64,000 nucleotides of DNA from PNOJ01 sp016706845 (lineage in GTDB: Bacteria; Krumholzibacteriota; Krumholzibacteriia; LZORAL124-64-63), in the NCBI GenBank assembly GCA_016706845.1, contig JADJIV010000010.1:62001-126000 (forward strand), given 5' to 3'. Made by a program: the position numbers and the translations under genes. The notes under the pieces were generated by a model. It saw only the letters and a list, made by a program, of their open reading frames with translations. It did not search any database and was not told the DNA's origin. This document shows positions 56,480 through 64,000 of the stretch, piece by piece (the stretch's first letter is position 1; each line of letters starts with the position of its first letter).

Positions 56480-58496
56480 TCACCTGAGCACCACGAACGG
56501 CGCCGACAGCGTGCGCCCGTCGGTGACGCACCGCGCCACGTACTTGCCGCCCGGCACCGCGCGCCCGCGGTCGTCCCGGCCGTCCCAGCCGAGGCTCGTC
56601 TCCCCCGTCGCCACCTGCGCCGCGGGCAGCGCGATCACGCGCCGGCCCGCCAGGTCGAAGACCTCGACCACGACGGTCGCCGGCCGTGCGGCCTGCAGCA
56701 GGAAGTCGACCCCGCCGCCGGCGTCGACGGCCGCGCGCAGGCTCCACGCGGGGACGCCGCAGAGCGGCGTGTGCGAGCGCTGCACCAGGGGGTAGCGGCC
56801 GCCGGCGTCGTCGCGCATCCAGATCGTGTAGGTCCGGTCGCGGGCGCCGTCGCGGCACACGTCGGCATCGGTGATCGCGTGCGACTCCGCCGTCGTCACG
56901 GATCTCGAGTTCGCGCGTCTCTCCGCCGACGTCCACCTGGGCCGTCATGGCGCCCGGCGCCACCTCGCCGTTCAGGCGCCACCTCAGGACGACGTCGTCG
57001 CCCTCCTGGGCGAGAGACTCCTCGGCGACGACCAGGCCGACGACGATTGGGACGTGCAGTTCCATGATGAAGGCATCACCGGCCCCATCGCTGGAATCGT
57101 CGAAGGCATCGTCGGTCACCGGGAGCACCGAAACGCCATCGACGGCGTACGCCGATCCGGCCACGAGCATCCCCGGAGTGCACCAGCGCCAGCCCGACGC
57201 CCGTTTCGGAAGCGACGCCGCCCGAGATAGGTGATCCAGTTACAGGCTTCGCCATCCTCGGTGACGGACGACAGCAACGCATCCACATTACCCAATTGGC
57301 AGGGATTAAGACTCCGCTCATTGGTCGGTAGATCCGGCGACATCGTGCTCGTGACGACATACATATTGCCGACGTCGTCAAGCTCCAGCTCCCGGGTTAT
57401 GTGTGGAAGTACCGTCAAAGCCGGACCCGCCGAGGTCTCGCGACCACAGCAGGGAGGTGCCGTCCCCGCTCAGCGCCCCGACGACAACATCATCGCAGCC
57501 GCGGTAGACCGGAACCCCAACCCGTTGCGGACAGGGGGAAATCCGCCGAACCGTGTCGGCGGCAACAGCACCTGCCCTGCGCTCCCCGCCGCGACCTCGA
57601 TGCGGTGATCGAAGGCCGCTGCCGCCCAGGTATAAGCCCCGTTCAGGCGCGCACCTGTCTCCTTGTCCAGCTTGATGACGAACAGGTCGGTCACTCCGTC
57701 CCGTCGTATCGTACGCCCTTCACTCAACGCGACGGCTCCCCGTGGTGCCCGCGACGAGCAAGCCGCCGTCGGCGGTCAACTGGAGAGACAGGATGGACCC
57801 CTCGCCCACCGAGCCGCACCAGACCAGCGAGCCGTCGTCGGCGTCCAGCTTGAACACCACTGCAGAGGTCCCCGGTGCATGGGCGAAATCCAACGGCCCG
57901 TACCAGGAGCCCATGCCGACATAGAGGTAACCGTCGGGATCGTACTCCAGCGCATTGACTGTATTGAATTTGTCCTGGCCCAGGTAGGTGCACCACCTGA
58001 GAGACCCCAGGTCGGCGGTCAGCGAGGCCACATATCCGTCGGAATAGCCCCAAAGCCTGGATCGATGGCTCCCGGCGTCGTCGGGAGGTCGTTCGAGTCC
58101 GTGTCGCCGGCCAGGTACACGTTCCCCGCCGGGTCCAGCTCCAACGCGCGGAGAGTTTCGCCATAACTACCTCCGAAAGCACGTGGAACCGACCAGCAGG
58201 TGATCTTCCGCGTCGAACGTCGACAGGAAGACGTCCGTGGCGTACCACAGAGCGTTGTGCTGGCGGTCGTACGCGCCGTTGGTCGTCGGAAAGTCGTCGG
58301 AAATCGTCTCAGCCGGCCACGATGTACTTGTGCGCCGTCTCATCCACGGCGATGCGATTCCGTATTCGGTCGTGGTCGACCCGCCCAGGTAGGAGCAATA
58401 AGACAGCGATACCTCGGGACAGGGCCCGCCGTTCGCGATTGCGGCCGGCAGGAGGGACGCGCACAGCACGACACCGATCAAGCGTGAATACGGCAT
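56480..58496 (-). pseudogene. secreted SBBP-type beta-propeller protein with FlgD-like C-terminal domain (many frameshifts)
   Basis: A signal peptide (SRLIGVVLCASLLPAAIANG) is followed by propeller repeats of the SBBP kind: SYCSYLGGSTTTEYG, DDFPTTNGAYD, LRWCTYLGQDKFNTVNALE, GTSAVVFKLDADDGSLVWCG, LFVIKLDKETG. A domain with WRLNGEVAPGAMTAQVDVGG comes next, then a FlgD-like tail that lacks the usual NPFNP (VVVEVFDLAGRRVIALPAAQ, WDGRDDRGRAVPGGKYVARC). The coding signal moves between all three frames at least six times in 2 kb. ATG at 58496 has a GGGG SD. Either the sequence is very poor here or the gene is dead. Confidence 0.72.
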
Positions 58497-58532
58497 ATCA
58501 TCCCCTTCGATATATCGCGGCACACGACCGCC

Positions 58533-60019
58533 TTATTCAGTATACGTCGCCGCCACCTCCCTGATCCCCCGCGTGCACGCCGCGCAGAACGACTTGAGAC
58601 CCTTGGTGAACATGATGCAGTCGAGCTGCGCGCGGTACATGCCCTCGCTGCAGTAGCCCGCGCCCTCGAAGGCGCCGACGATCCGCCCAGCCCCGTCTTC
58701 GCGAACCAGGCGTCGAGCTCCTGCTGGTGGACGAGCGACAGCTCCTCCCCCGCGGCCAAAGCGGCGTCCACCTCGGCCTGCGGCGCCCCGCCGCGCATGA
58801 GCTTCGCGATGAGGTCGGTGTTCTCGCCGCGCCGCTGCTGGTAGACGGCGTCCGCGGCGTCGTGCTCGGCCTTGGGCCAGGCCGTGGGCGCGGCCGCACC
58901 TGGGGTGACGAGGTCGCCCCACTTCAGGCCGCCGGGGGACAGCAGGGCGGTGATGTTGCGCTCGCGGGGCTCGACGCCGCGCGGGTAGAAGTCGTTGTAG
59001 GCGGTGCTGGAGGAGTAGTACTCGTCCGCGAGGCCGGCGAAGCCGTGGCCGAACTCGTGCACGAAGACGTAGGGGCTCCACTGGTTGTCGCTGGTGAAGG
59101 TGTTGAACAGGTTGTAGATGCCGCCCCCGCCGTAGCGCGTGTGGTTGACCATGATCGACACCACGTCGTACGGGACGCAGGCGGCCGCCTCGCGCAGCGC
59201 GCGGTTGTCCTCGGTGAGCAGGTAGCGCTCCGAGCCCAGGGAGTTGAAGGTGCAGCCCAGGGCGGTGTTGCGGTGGACGCCGCGCTCGGGTTCGTCGCAG
59301 CCGCTCTGCTGCGAGGGCCGCAGCACGCCGCGCACGCTGATCCGGCTGGACAGCGAGCGGAAGGGCTCCTGCCCCACCAGGATGTCCGCGAAGCGCCGCA
59401 CGTCCCGGTCGAACTTCCCGGCCTCGGCCGCCGTGTAGCCCTCGCCCAGGATGGCGATGTCCAGGCAGGCGTGCGGGTCGCCGGCCACGGCGGCCTCGAC
59501 CACGATCGCGTCCGCGGGCAGCGGGTCGCGCCGGACTTCGACCGCGGCCGGGTCGATCTCCTGCGCGAAGATCTCCGCCATGGTCCCGTCGGCGCGCCGC
59601 GCCTCCAGGGAGAACCGGATCGGCGCCTTGGGCAGGGGCATCAGCACCGACTCGTGGTAGGTGCGGCGCACGCCCTCAGAAGCCGGGCCGGTGGTCGCCC
59701 ACTCGCCGAAGTACGAGTCGAAGCCGCGCGAGAAGATCACCTCGCCGGAGGCGACGTCCGTCGCGACCGCCAGGTAGCGTCCGAGATCCAGGCAGTCGAC
59801 CAGGTGCACGAGGCTGCCCGCCCAGGACCCCTGGCGGTGGACGCGGTCCAGGGCGACGATCTCCTCGCCGGCGGCGCCGGTGTGGAAGTAGTCGACGCGC
59901 AGCGTCTCGTCGTGGAAGCGGTCGGCGAAGGCCGGGGCGGTGTCCGCGGCGGACACGGTCCCGAGGGCCGACAGCAGGAGGAACAACGCCGCGGTCGCGG
60001 CCGGGATCGCTCTGTGCAT
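58533..60019 (-). CDS. secreted peptidase of family M64 (frameshift near the 3' end)
   Basis: An IgA-peptidase-like zinc metalloprotease of about 495 residues. Signal peptide to about 22. The N-terminal beta domain (FHTGAAGEEIVALDRVHRQG) is followed by the catalytic domain: LDIAILGEGYTAAEAGKFDR, HRNTALGCTFN, VNHTRYGGGGIYNLF and the zinc site VFVHEFGHGFAGLADEYY (HExGH plus the third-ligand region). The frame slips near 58690. The end GYCSEGMYRAQLDCIMFT, with paired Cys, also fits the family. ATG at 60019 is used because GGAG is 9 nt upstream. No FlgD tail. Confidence 0.9.
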
Positions 60020-60170
60020 CGCTCTCATCTCCGGGTTGCGGTTTCGGCTCCGCGCGGGCAAGCCGTCATCCTGCAGGATAGCACGAGCGGGAGGTCCCTG
60101 CGCCCGTGAAGTGGGGAGCCGCGCCCCCGCAGGAGCGCGGCCCGTCGATCGTCGGGGGCCGCCCGGCGGC

Positions 60171-63158
60171 TCAGCGCACGACGCTGAGCTTGCGCGTCAG
60201 GCTCTGGTCGAGCCCGGGCCCGCGCACCTGCAGCGTCGCGAGGTACTGGCCGCTGGACAGGGGCCGGCCCTCGTCGTCGCGCCCGTCCCAGCCCACGACG
60301 TGGCTGCCCGGGTCGATCTCGGTCCGCGTCACGGTCCGCACGCGGCGGCCCCTGAGGTCGTGGACGACCAGCTCGACCACCGACCGCACCGGCGTCGCGA
60401 ACGAGAACACCGCGTCGCCGGAGATCGGGTTGGGCGAGGGCGGCGCGAAGCTGACCCGCGTCACGCCGCCGCCGTCGCCGACCGCGGTCGTGACGTCCTC
60501 GGGGCAGTTCGCGCAGCCGCTGCGCGCCGGGTCGTAGCCGTACATCCGCCAGGTCCGGGACGCGAGCCCGGCGCTCTGGTTCACGTGGTAGGCGTAGAGG
60601 CGCCCCGTGGACAGGAAGACCAGCTCCGACAGGCCGTCGCCGTCGAGGTCGCCCATGGCCGGCGTCAGGTAGACGTTGTCGTCCAGGTCCTTCGGCCAGC
60701 CGGCCAGCAGCCCGCTGAGGTTGCGATAAGCCCAGGCCTTGTTGCCGCGGGCGCCGAAGACCACGTCGGCGGAAGTGGCGTCCTCGAGCATGCCCAGGAT
60801 CGGCGAGCCGTAGATGAGCCAGCCGTCGCTGCCGACCGGGAAGCTGGCCTGCTGGAGGCCGTCGTCCCTGAGCAGGTGCACGCTCCAGCTGCGGGCCGCC
60901 ACCGCGACCTCGAGCTCGGGCATGCCCAGACAGTTCGCGATCGCCGGCCGCGACAGCGGCGACGCTGTGGACGAGACGAAGGGCCAGGAGCCCGGCTGCT
61001 CGGCGCCGTTGCTGTTGATCGCGTACAGGGTGCCGTCGCTCGTCGGGACGAGCACCTCGGCGTTGCCGTCGAGGTCGAGGTCGCCCAGCGAGACGGCCTC
61101 CGAGGGCGCCGACGGCAGCGTGCGCAGCTGGTTGCCGACGCCGGCGATGCGGTCGAACATCCAGACCGTGGAGCCGAACGTGCAGACGATCTCGGCGGCG
61201 GGGTCGGCGTCGATGTTCCCGATCGCCGCCGGGTAGGAGGCCGTGCTGGTCAGGTTCCAGCCCCAGGGCGGCGGCACGTGGGTCCCGTGCAGGTCGAGGA
61301 TGCGCAGGTAGGCGCCGCCGACCGCGACCACGCTGCGGGGGTAGGGGCCGCCGACGGCGCCGATCGCGACGTAGGCGGGCGCCGCGGCGGGCATCTGGAA
61401 GGGCCAGCCCTCGCGCAGGACGCCGGCCCCGTCGTAGGCGAAGACGCGGCCGTCGTTCGTGCCGACCACGACCGACAGGTCGCCCGACAGGTCCAGCGGC
61501 CCGACGGCGACCGGACCGTCGGAGAGCGTCGCGCCGACGGCCACCGGCCAGCCCGGCAGGTCGCCGCCATCGGAGCGGACGGCGTGGATCAGGCCGCTCT
61601 CGTCCGAGAAGACGATCTCCGACAGGCCGTCGACGTCCAGGTCCACGATCGCCGGGTCGGAGATCGGCTCGTGGGCGAGCGTGCGCGGGAAGCCGTCGAC
61701 CAGGTTCGGGTAGCCGGGGTCGGCGCGCCACTCGGCGTCGAAGAGCAGCGAGTCGGGGTACGCCGGCGAGCTCCATCTCACGCCCTTGATCATCGCGATG
61801 CGGTTGCCCCGCGACGGATCGCAGGCCATGCCGCAGTCCTGGAGGGCGTTGGAGCCCGTGAGGTAGCTGTGGTCGGCGAAGTCCTCGACCGCCGACCAGA
61901 CCGTCGGCGTGGCCGCGGCGGACCGCTGCATCGCGAAGCCCCGCCAGCGGTTGCCGCCCAGCAGCCAGGTGTCGTCGGCCGCCCGGTGCTCGATCTGCTG
62001 GGGGAAGACGCCGCCGACGTTGGTCGCGGAGAGCGGGAAGCTGGTCCCCTGGTTCGCCGACGCGATGGTGCCCGGATCCAGGTACAGGTTGCCGCCGCCG
62101 ATGGGCGTGATGCGGTCGTGCACCACGACCACGCCGTTGCCCGTCGATGAAGCGGCGATGCGGGGGCTCTGCTCCCAGAACCCGTTGGACGTGCTGCTGA
62201 TGCCGATGATGGTGTTCCAATTGCCGATGCCGCCGCCGCCGTAGGACGAGGCGCGCCGGTAGCGCAGGCCGGCGTCGAAGCTGTCGTCGGCCGACCGGTA
62301 CTCCCACGCCACGTGGACGTATCCGCCGTAGCCGTAGCTGACGTCCGGCTCCACGTACTCCAGGCCCGTGCCGGTCAGGGTGCCGATCTGGTAGGCCCCC
62401 TCGAAGGTGGCGCCGTAGTCGACGCTGCGGGCGTACCAGATGTCGGAGCCGGCGGCGTCGGCGCCGGCGGCGACCAGGTACAGGTAGTAGTTGGCGAAGG
62501 ACACGGCGTCGGTCGCGAAGCGGGGCCTCTGGAACTGGACCCCCGCCTGGTTCATCACCGTGAGGTCCGTGGCGAAGGAGCCCGAGGCGAGGCCCAGCGT
62601 CGACCAGGTCATGTGGACCTGGGTGGTGCCGGCCGTGTGGTTGTAGAGCACGTAGGCCACGTAGCAGCGGTTCTGGTTGCCCTCGGCCACGCGCAGCCAG
62701 GGGTCGGTCAGATAGATGCCGGCGCCCGGGCTGAGCAGCGTCGCCCACACCGACCAGTGCCCGCCGCCGTCGGTGGAGCGCAGGATGCGGATCTCGCCGG
62801 AACTGCCGACGGTGGCCTCGACCGCCGCGTAGAGATCGCCGTTGGCGGCGATGTCGAGGCTGACCTCGGACAGGTAGTCGGCCGTCGCGTGCGCCGCCAC
62901 GTCGTCGCCGCCGATCTCGTCGAAGCGCAGGTCCTTGTCCGCCGGCGGCGGCTGGAGCGGCCGCTCGTCGCGCGGGTCGCCGCGGCGGGGACCCGAGACC
63001 ATCGCGTCGTCGGCGGGCAGGATGCTCGTGCCCTCGCCTCCGCCCGGAGGCGTCGGCACGAGCACGCGTTCGATCGGATCGGGTGCGGCGAGCAGGGGAA
63101 TCGCGAACAGCAGGGCGAGCGAGAAGGAGACGCAGAAGCGCGGCAGCCGACAGCACAT
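60171..63158 (-). CDS. large secreted sialidase/FG-GAP-like beta-propeller protein with FlgD-like C-terminal domain
   Basis: An intact 995-residue extracellular protein. Signal peptide (CVSFSLALLFAIPLLAAP). Residues about 110-450 contain BNR/sialidase-like Asp boxes (RILRSTDGGGHWSVWATLL; YARSVDYGATFEGAYQ). Residues about 490-880 contain FG-GAP/VCBS-like repeats with calcium-binding Asp runs (IVDLDVDGLSEIVFSDESG; LGDLDLDGNAEVLVPTSDG; MGDLDGDGLSELVFLSTG). The tail PPSPNPISGDAVFSF to SSGQYLATLQVRG, ending LSVVR, is the sorting domain. ATG at 63158 with SD AGGGGG is used; the longer start at 63266 adds an unlikely basic leader. Probably an adhesin or glycan-binding surface protein. Confidence 0.88.
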   Translation of the reverse strand: MCCRLPRFCVSFSLALLFAIPLLAAPDPIERVLVPTPPGGGEGTSILPADDAMVSGPRRGDPRDERPLQPPPADKDLRFDEIGGDDVAAHATADYLSEVSLDIAANGDLYAAVEATVGSSGEIRILRSTDGGGHWSVWATLLSPGAGIYLTDPWLRVAEGNQNRCYVAYVLYNHTAGTTQVHMTWSTLGLASGSFATDLTVMNQAGVQFQRPRFATDAVSFANYYLYLVAAGADAAGSDIWYARSVDYGATFEGAYQIGTLTGTGLEYVEPDVSYGYGGYVHVAWEYRSADDSFDAGLRYRRASSYGGGGIGNWNTIIGISSTSNGFWEQSPRIAASSTGNGVVVVHDRITPIGGGNLYLDPGTIASANQGTSFPLSATNVGGVFPQQIEHRAADDTWLLGGNRWRGFAMQRSAAATPTVWSAVEDFADHSYLTGSNALQDCGMACDPSRGNRIAMIKGVRWSSPAYPDSLLFDAEWRADPGYPNLVDGFPRTLAHEPISDPAIVDLDVDGLSEIVFSDESGLIHAVRSDGGDLPGWPVAVGATLSDGPVAVGPLDLSGDLSVVVGTNDGRVFAYDGAGVLREGWPFQMPAAAPAYVAIGAVGGPYPRSVVAVGGAYLRILDLHGTHVPPPWGWNLTSTASYPAAIGNIDADPAAEIVCTFGSTVWMFDRIAGVGNQLRTLPSAPSEAVSLGDLDLDGNAEVLVPTSDGTLYAINSNGAEQPGSWPFVSSTASPLSRPAIANCLGMPELEVAVAARSWSVHLLRDDGLQQASFPVGSDGWLIYGSPILGMLEDATSADVVFGARGNKAWAYRNLSGLLAGWPKDLDDNVYLTPAMGDLDGDGLSELVFLSTGRLYAYHVNQSAGLASRTWRMYGYDPARSGCANCPEDVTTAVGDGGGVTRVSFAPPSPNPISGDAVFSFATPVRSVVELVVHDLRGRRVRTVTRTEIDPGSHVVGWDGRDDEGRPLSSGQYLATLQVRGPGLDQSLTRKLSVVR

Positions 63159-63240
63159 GACAAACCCCCTTGTCCAGTGCTGTGACCCGCTCCGGGTTCC
63201 GGGACGGTGCGCCGCCGGCCCGGTGCGGACGCCGCCGATT

Positions 63241-64000
63241 CTACGCCTGCGGGAGGCCGTTTTCAATACCGCCCGGCAACTCGTACCAGGTGCCCTTGCG
63301 CTGCCCCCGGCGCACGAGGCGCCCCTCGGCGACCAGTCGCTGCAGGTGGGCTTTGACGGTGTTGCGGTTCGCTCCGGTCAGCGCGGTCGCCGCCCGCACC
63401 GTGACGCGGCCGTGCGCCCGCACCGCGGCGAAGATCGTCTCGGACAGCGGCGGCAGGGGCGCCATCCGCTGTTCCTGGTCGATCCGCTCCGCGAGGGCCT
63501 CCACCTGGCCGGCCAGGCAGTCCAGGAAGAAGGCGGTCCAGGCGGCGCGCGCGGCGACATCCTGCCCGGCCCCGGCTTCGCGCAGGCGGCGCGCGGCCTC
63601 GTCGTAGACGGCACGGTCGTCCTCGAAGACGCGGTCCAGGGAAGCGCTGGTCGCGTAACCGTAGCCGTGCTTGAGCAGCAGCAGGGTCGCGAGCAGGCGC
63701 GACAAGCGGCCGTTGCCGTCCTGGAAGGGCTGCAACGCGAGGATCCCGCCCGTGACCGCGGCGATGGCGAGCAGGGGGTGGACGCGGTCGTCCTCGAGAT
63801 CCGCATGCGACCGGGCGAGCAGGGCGGCGAGGCTGCGCGCGGGATCCGCCGCGGCGTCGGGGGCGGGCTGCAGGCCGCGGACGTGTCGGGCGCCGGCGCG
63901 AGGAACGCGTCCTGCGGCAGGGGCTGGCTGCGGGGCCGGCCGCGGTGGCGGGCGTCCCGCTCGGCGTGACGCAGCAGGAACCCGTGCAGCAGGCGCACGT
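63241..64000 (-). CDS. Fic-domain protein with C-terminal winged helix (frameshifted, cut by window edge)
   Basis: Fic proteins move AMP or other groups onto target proteins. The 5' part (LLHGFLLRHAERDARHRG, the stretch that precedes the domain in the Fic/DUF4172-like group) lies in one frame. Near 63880 the frame changes, then DDRVHPLLAIAAVTGGILAL leads to the catalytic loop QPFQDGNGRLSRLLATLLLL. The family motif is H-x-F-x-D/E-G-N-G-R; here the first residue is Gln, not His. The C-terminus (about 60 residues, ending TWYELPGG) is a winged helix: VTVRAATALTGANRNTVKAH. The gene extends past base 64000. Confidence 0.82.
   Translation of the reverse strand, partial: RAPAARVPAASRRAGRPPPRPAPQPAPAAGRVPRAGARHVRGLQPAPDAAADPARSLAALLARSHADLEDDRVHPLLAIAAVTGGILALQPFQDGNGRLSRLLATLLLLKHGYGYATSASLDRVFEDDRAVYDEAARRLREAGAGQDVAARAAWTAFFLDCLAGQVEALAERIDQEQRMAPLPPLSETIFAAVRAHGRVTVRAATALTGANRNTVKAHLQRLVAEGRLVRRGQRKGTWYELPGGIENGLPQA

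Overview
The window is a very GC-rich bacterial chromosome segment. Eight secreted proteins end in, or carry, the C-terminal FlgD-like Ig domain (Asn-Pro-Phe-Asn-Pro followed by Thr-Thr-Ile, ending in a Trp-Asp-Gly-Arg turn and a basic tail). That domain is typical of the FCB superphylum and its candidate phyla (Eisenbacteria, Krumholzibacteria, Latescibacteria and relatives). With a lipoprotein-rich envelope, outer-membrane barrels, a clade II type nitrous oxide reductase cluster and an energy-converting-hydrogenase-related complex, I infer an uncultured respiring Gram-negative member of that group. The exact phylum cannot be fixed from the sequence alone.

Layout. 0-0.5 kb: the start of metK (minus strand) behind a SAM-II-like riboswitch and a sigma70-type promoter. 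0.5-4.8 kb: a NarX/NarL-type two-component system (both genes damaged), the ammonium transporter amt and a barrel protein. 4.9-15.1 kb, minus strand: quinol nitric oxide reductase, two Rrf2-family Fe-S regulators, a small membrane protein and nosY-L-F-D-Z with a c-type cytochrome. One 22-bp palindrome recurs in front of norZ, the first rrf2 and the nos operon, so the block looks like an NO-responsive denitrification regulon. 15.2-18.3 kb: an outer-membrane barrel, a nested palindromic element and typA. 18.5-26.4 kb, plus strand: an HTH-EIIA(fructose) protein translationally coupled to a Hyf/Ech-like membrane complex whose large subunit lacks the NiFe cysteines (Ehr type). 26.4-32.2 kb: two RRM RNA-binding proteins with structured leaders, a barrel, a DUF2330 protein, a secreted endonuclease I, a radical SAM enzyme and an unexplained structured transcript. 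32.2-37.1 kb: GEVED and CapA-like secreted proteins. 37.2-38.3 kb: an AbiEii-type nucleotidyltransferase with a small partner. 38.4-42.4 kb: a phosphopantetheinyl transferase, an acyl-activating enzyme, a carrier protein and an alpha-oxoamine synthase. 42.4-64 kb: a sulfatase, TerC, Tag, an HTH/membrane pair, and a run of large secreted FlgD-tailed proteins (CotH/lamin-tail, beta-helix, beta-propeller, FG-GAP-like), an M64 peptidase and a Fic protein cut by the window edge.

Many genes (over twenty) carry frameshifts or an in-frame stop while still encoding family-typical protein on both sides of the lesion. The lesions are clustered, with the worst at 34.1-37.1 kb and 56.5-58.5 kb. Intact long genes of 763, 995 and 1164 codons lie between them. 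I read most lesions as base-calling or assembly indels rather than real decay. Such genes are given as one feature spanning the disrupted reading frame.

Three promoters (31.1, 37.2 and 55.5 kb) place a -10 box six bases before an ATG, which suggests leaderless transcripts.
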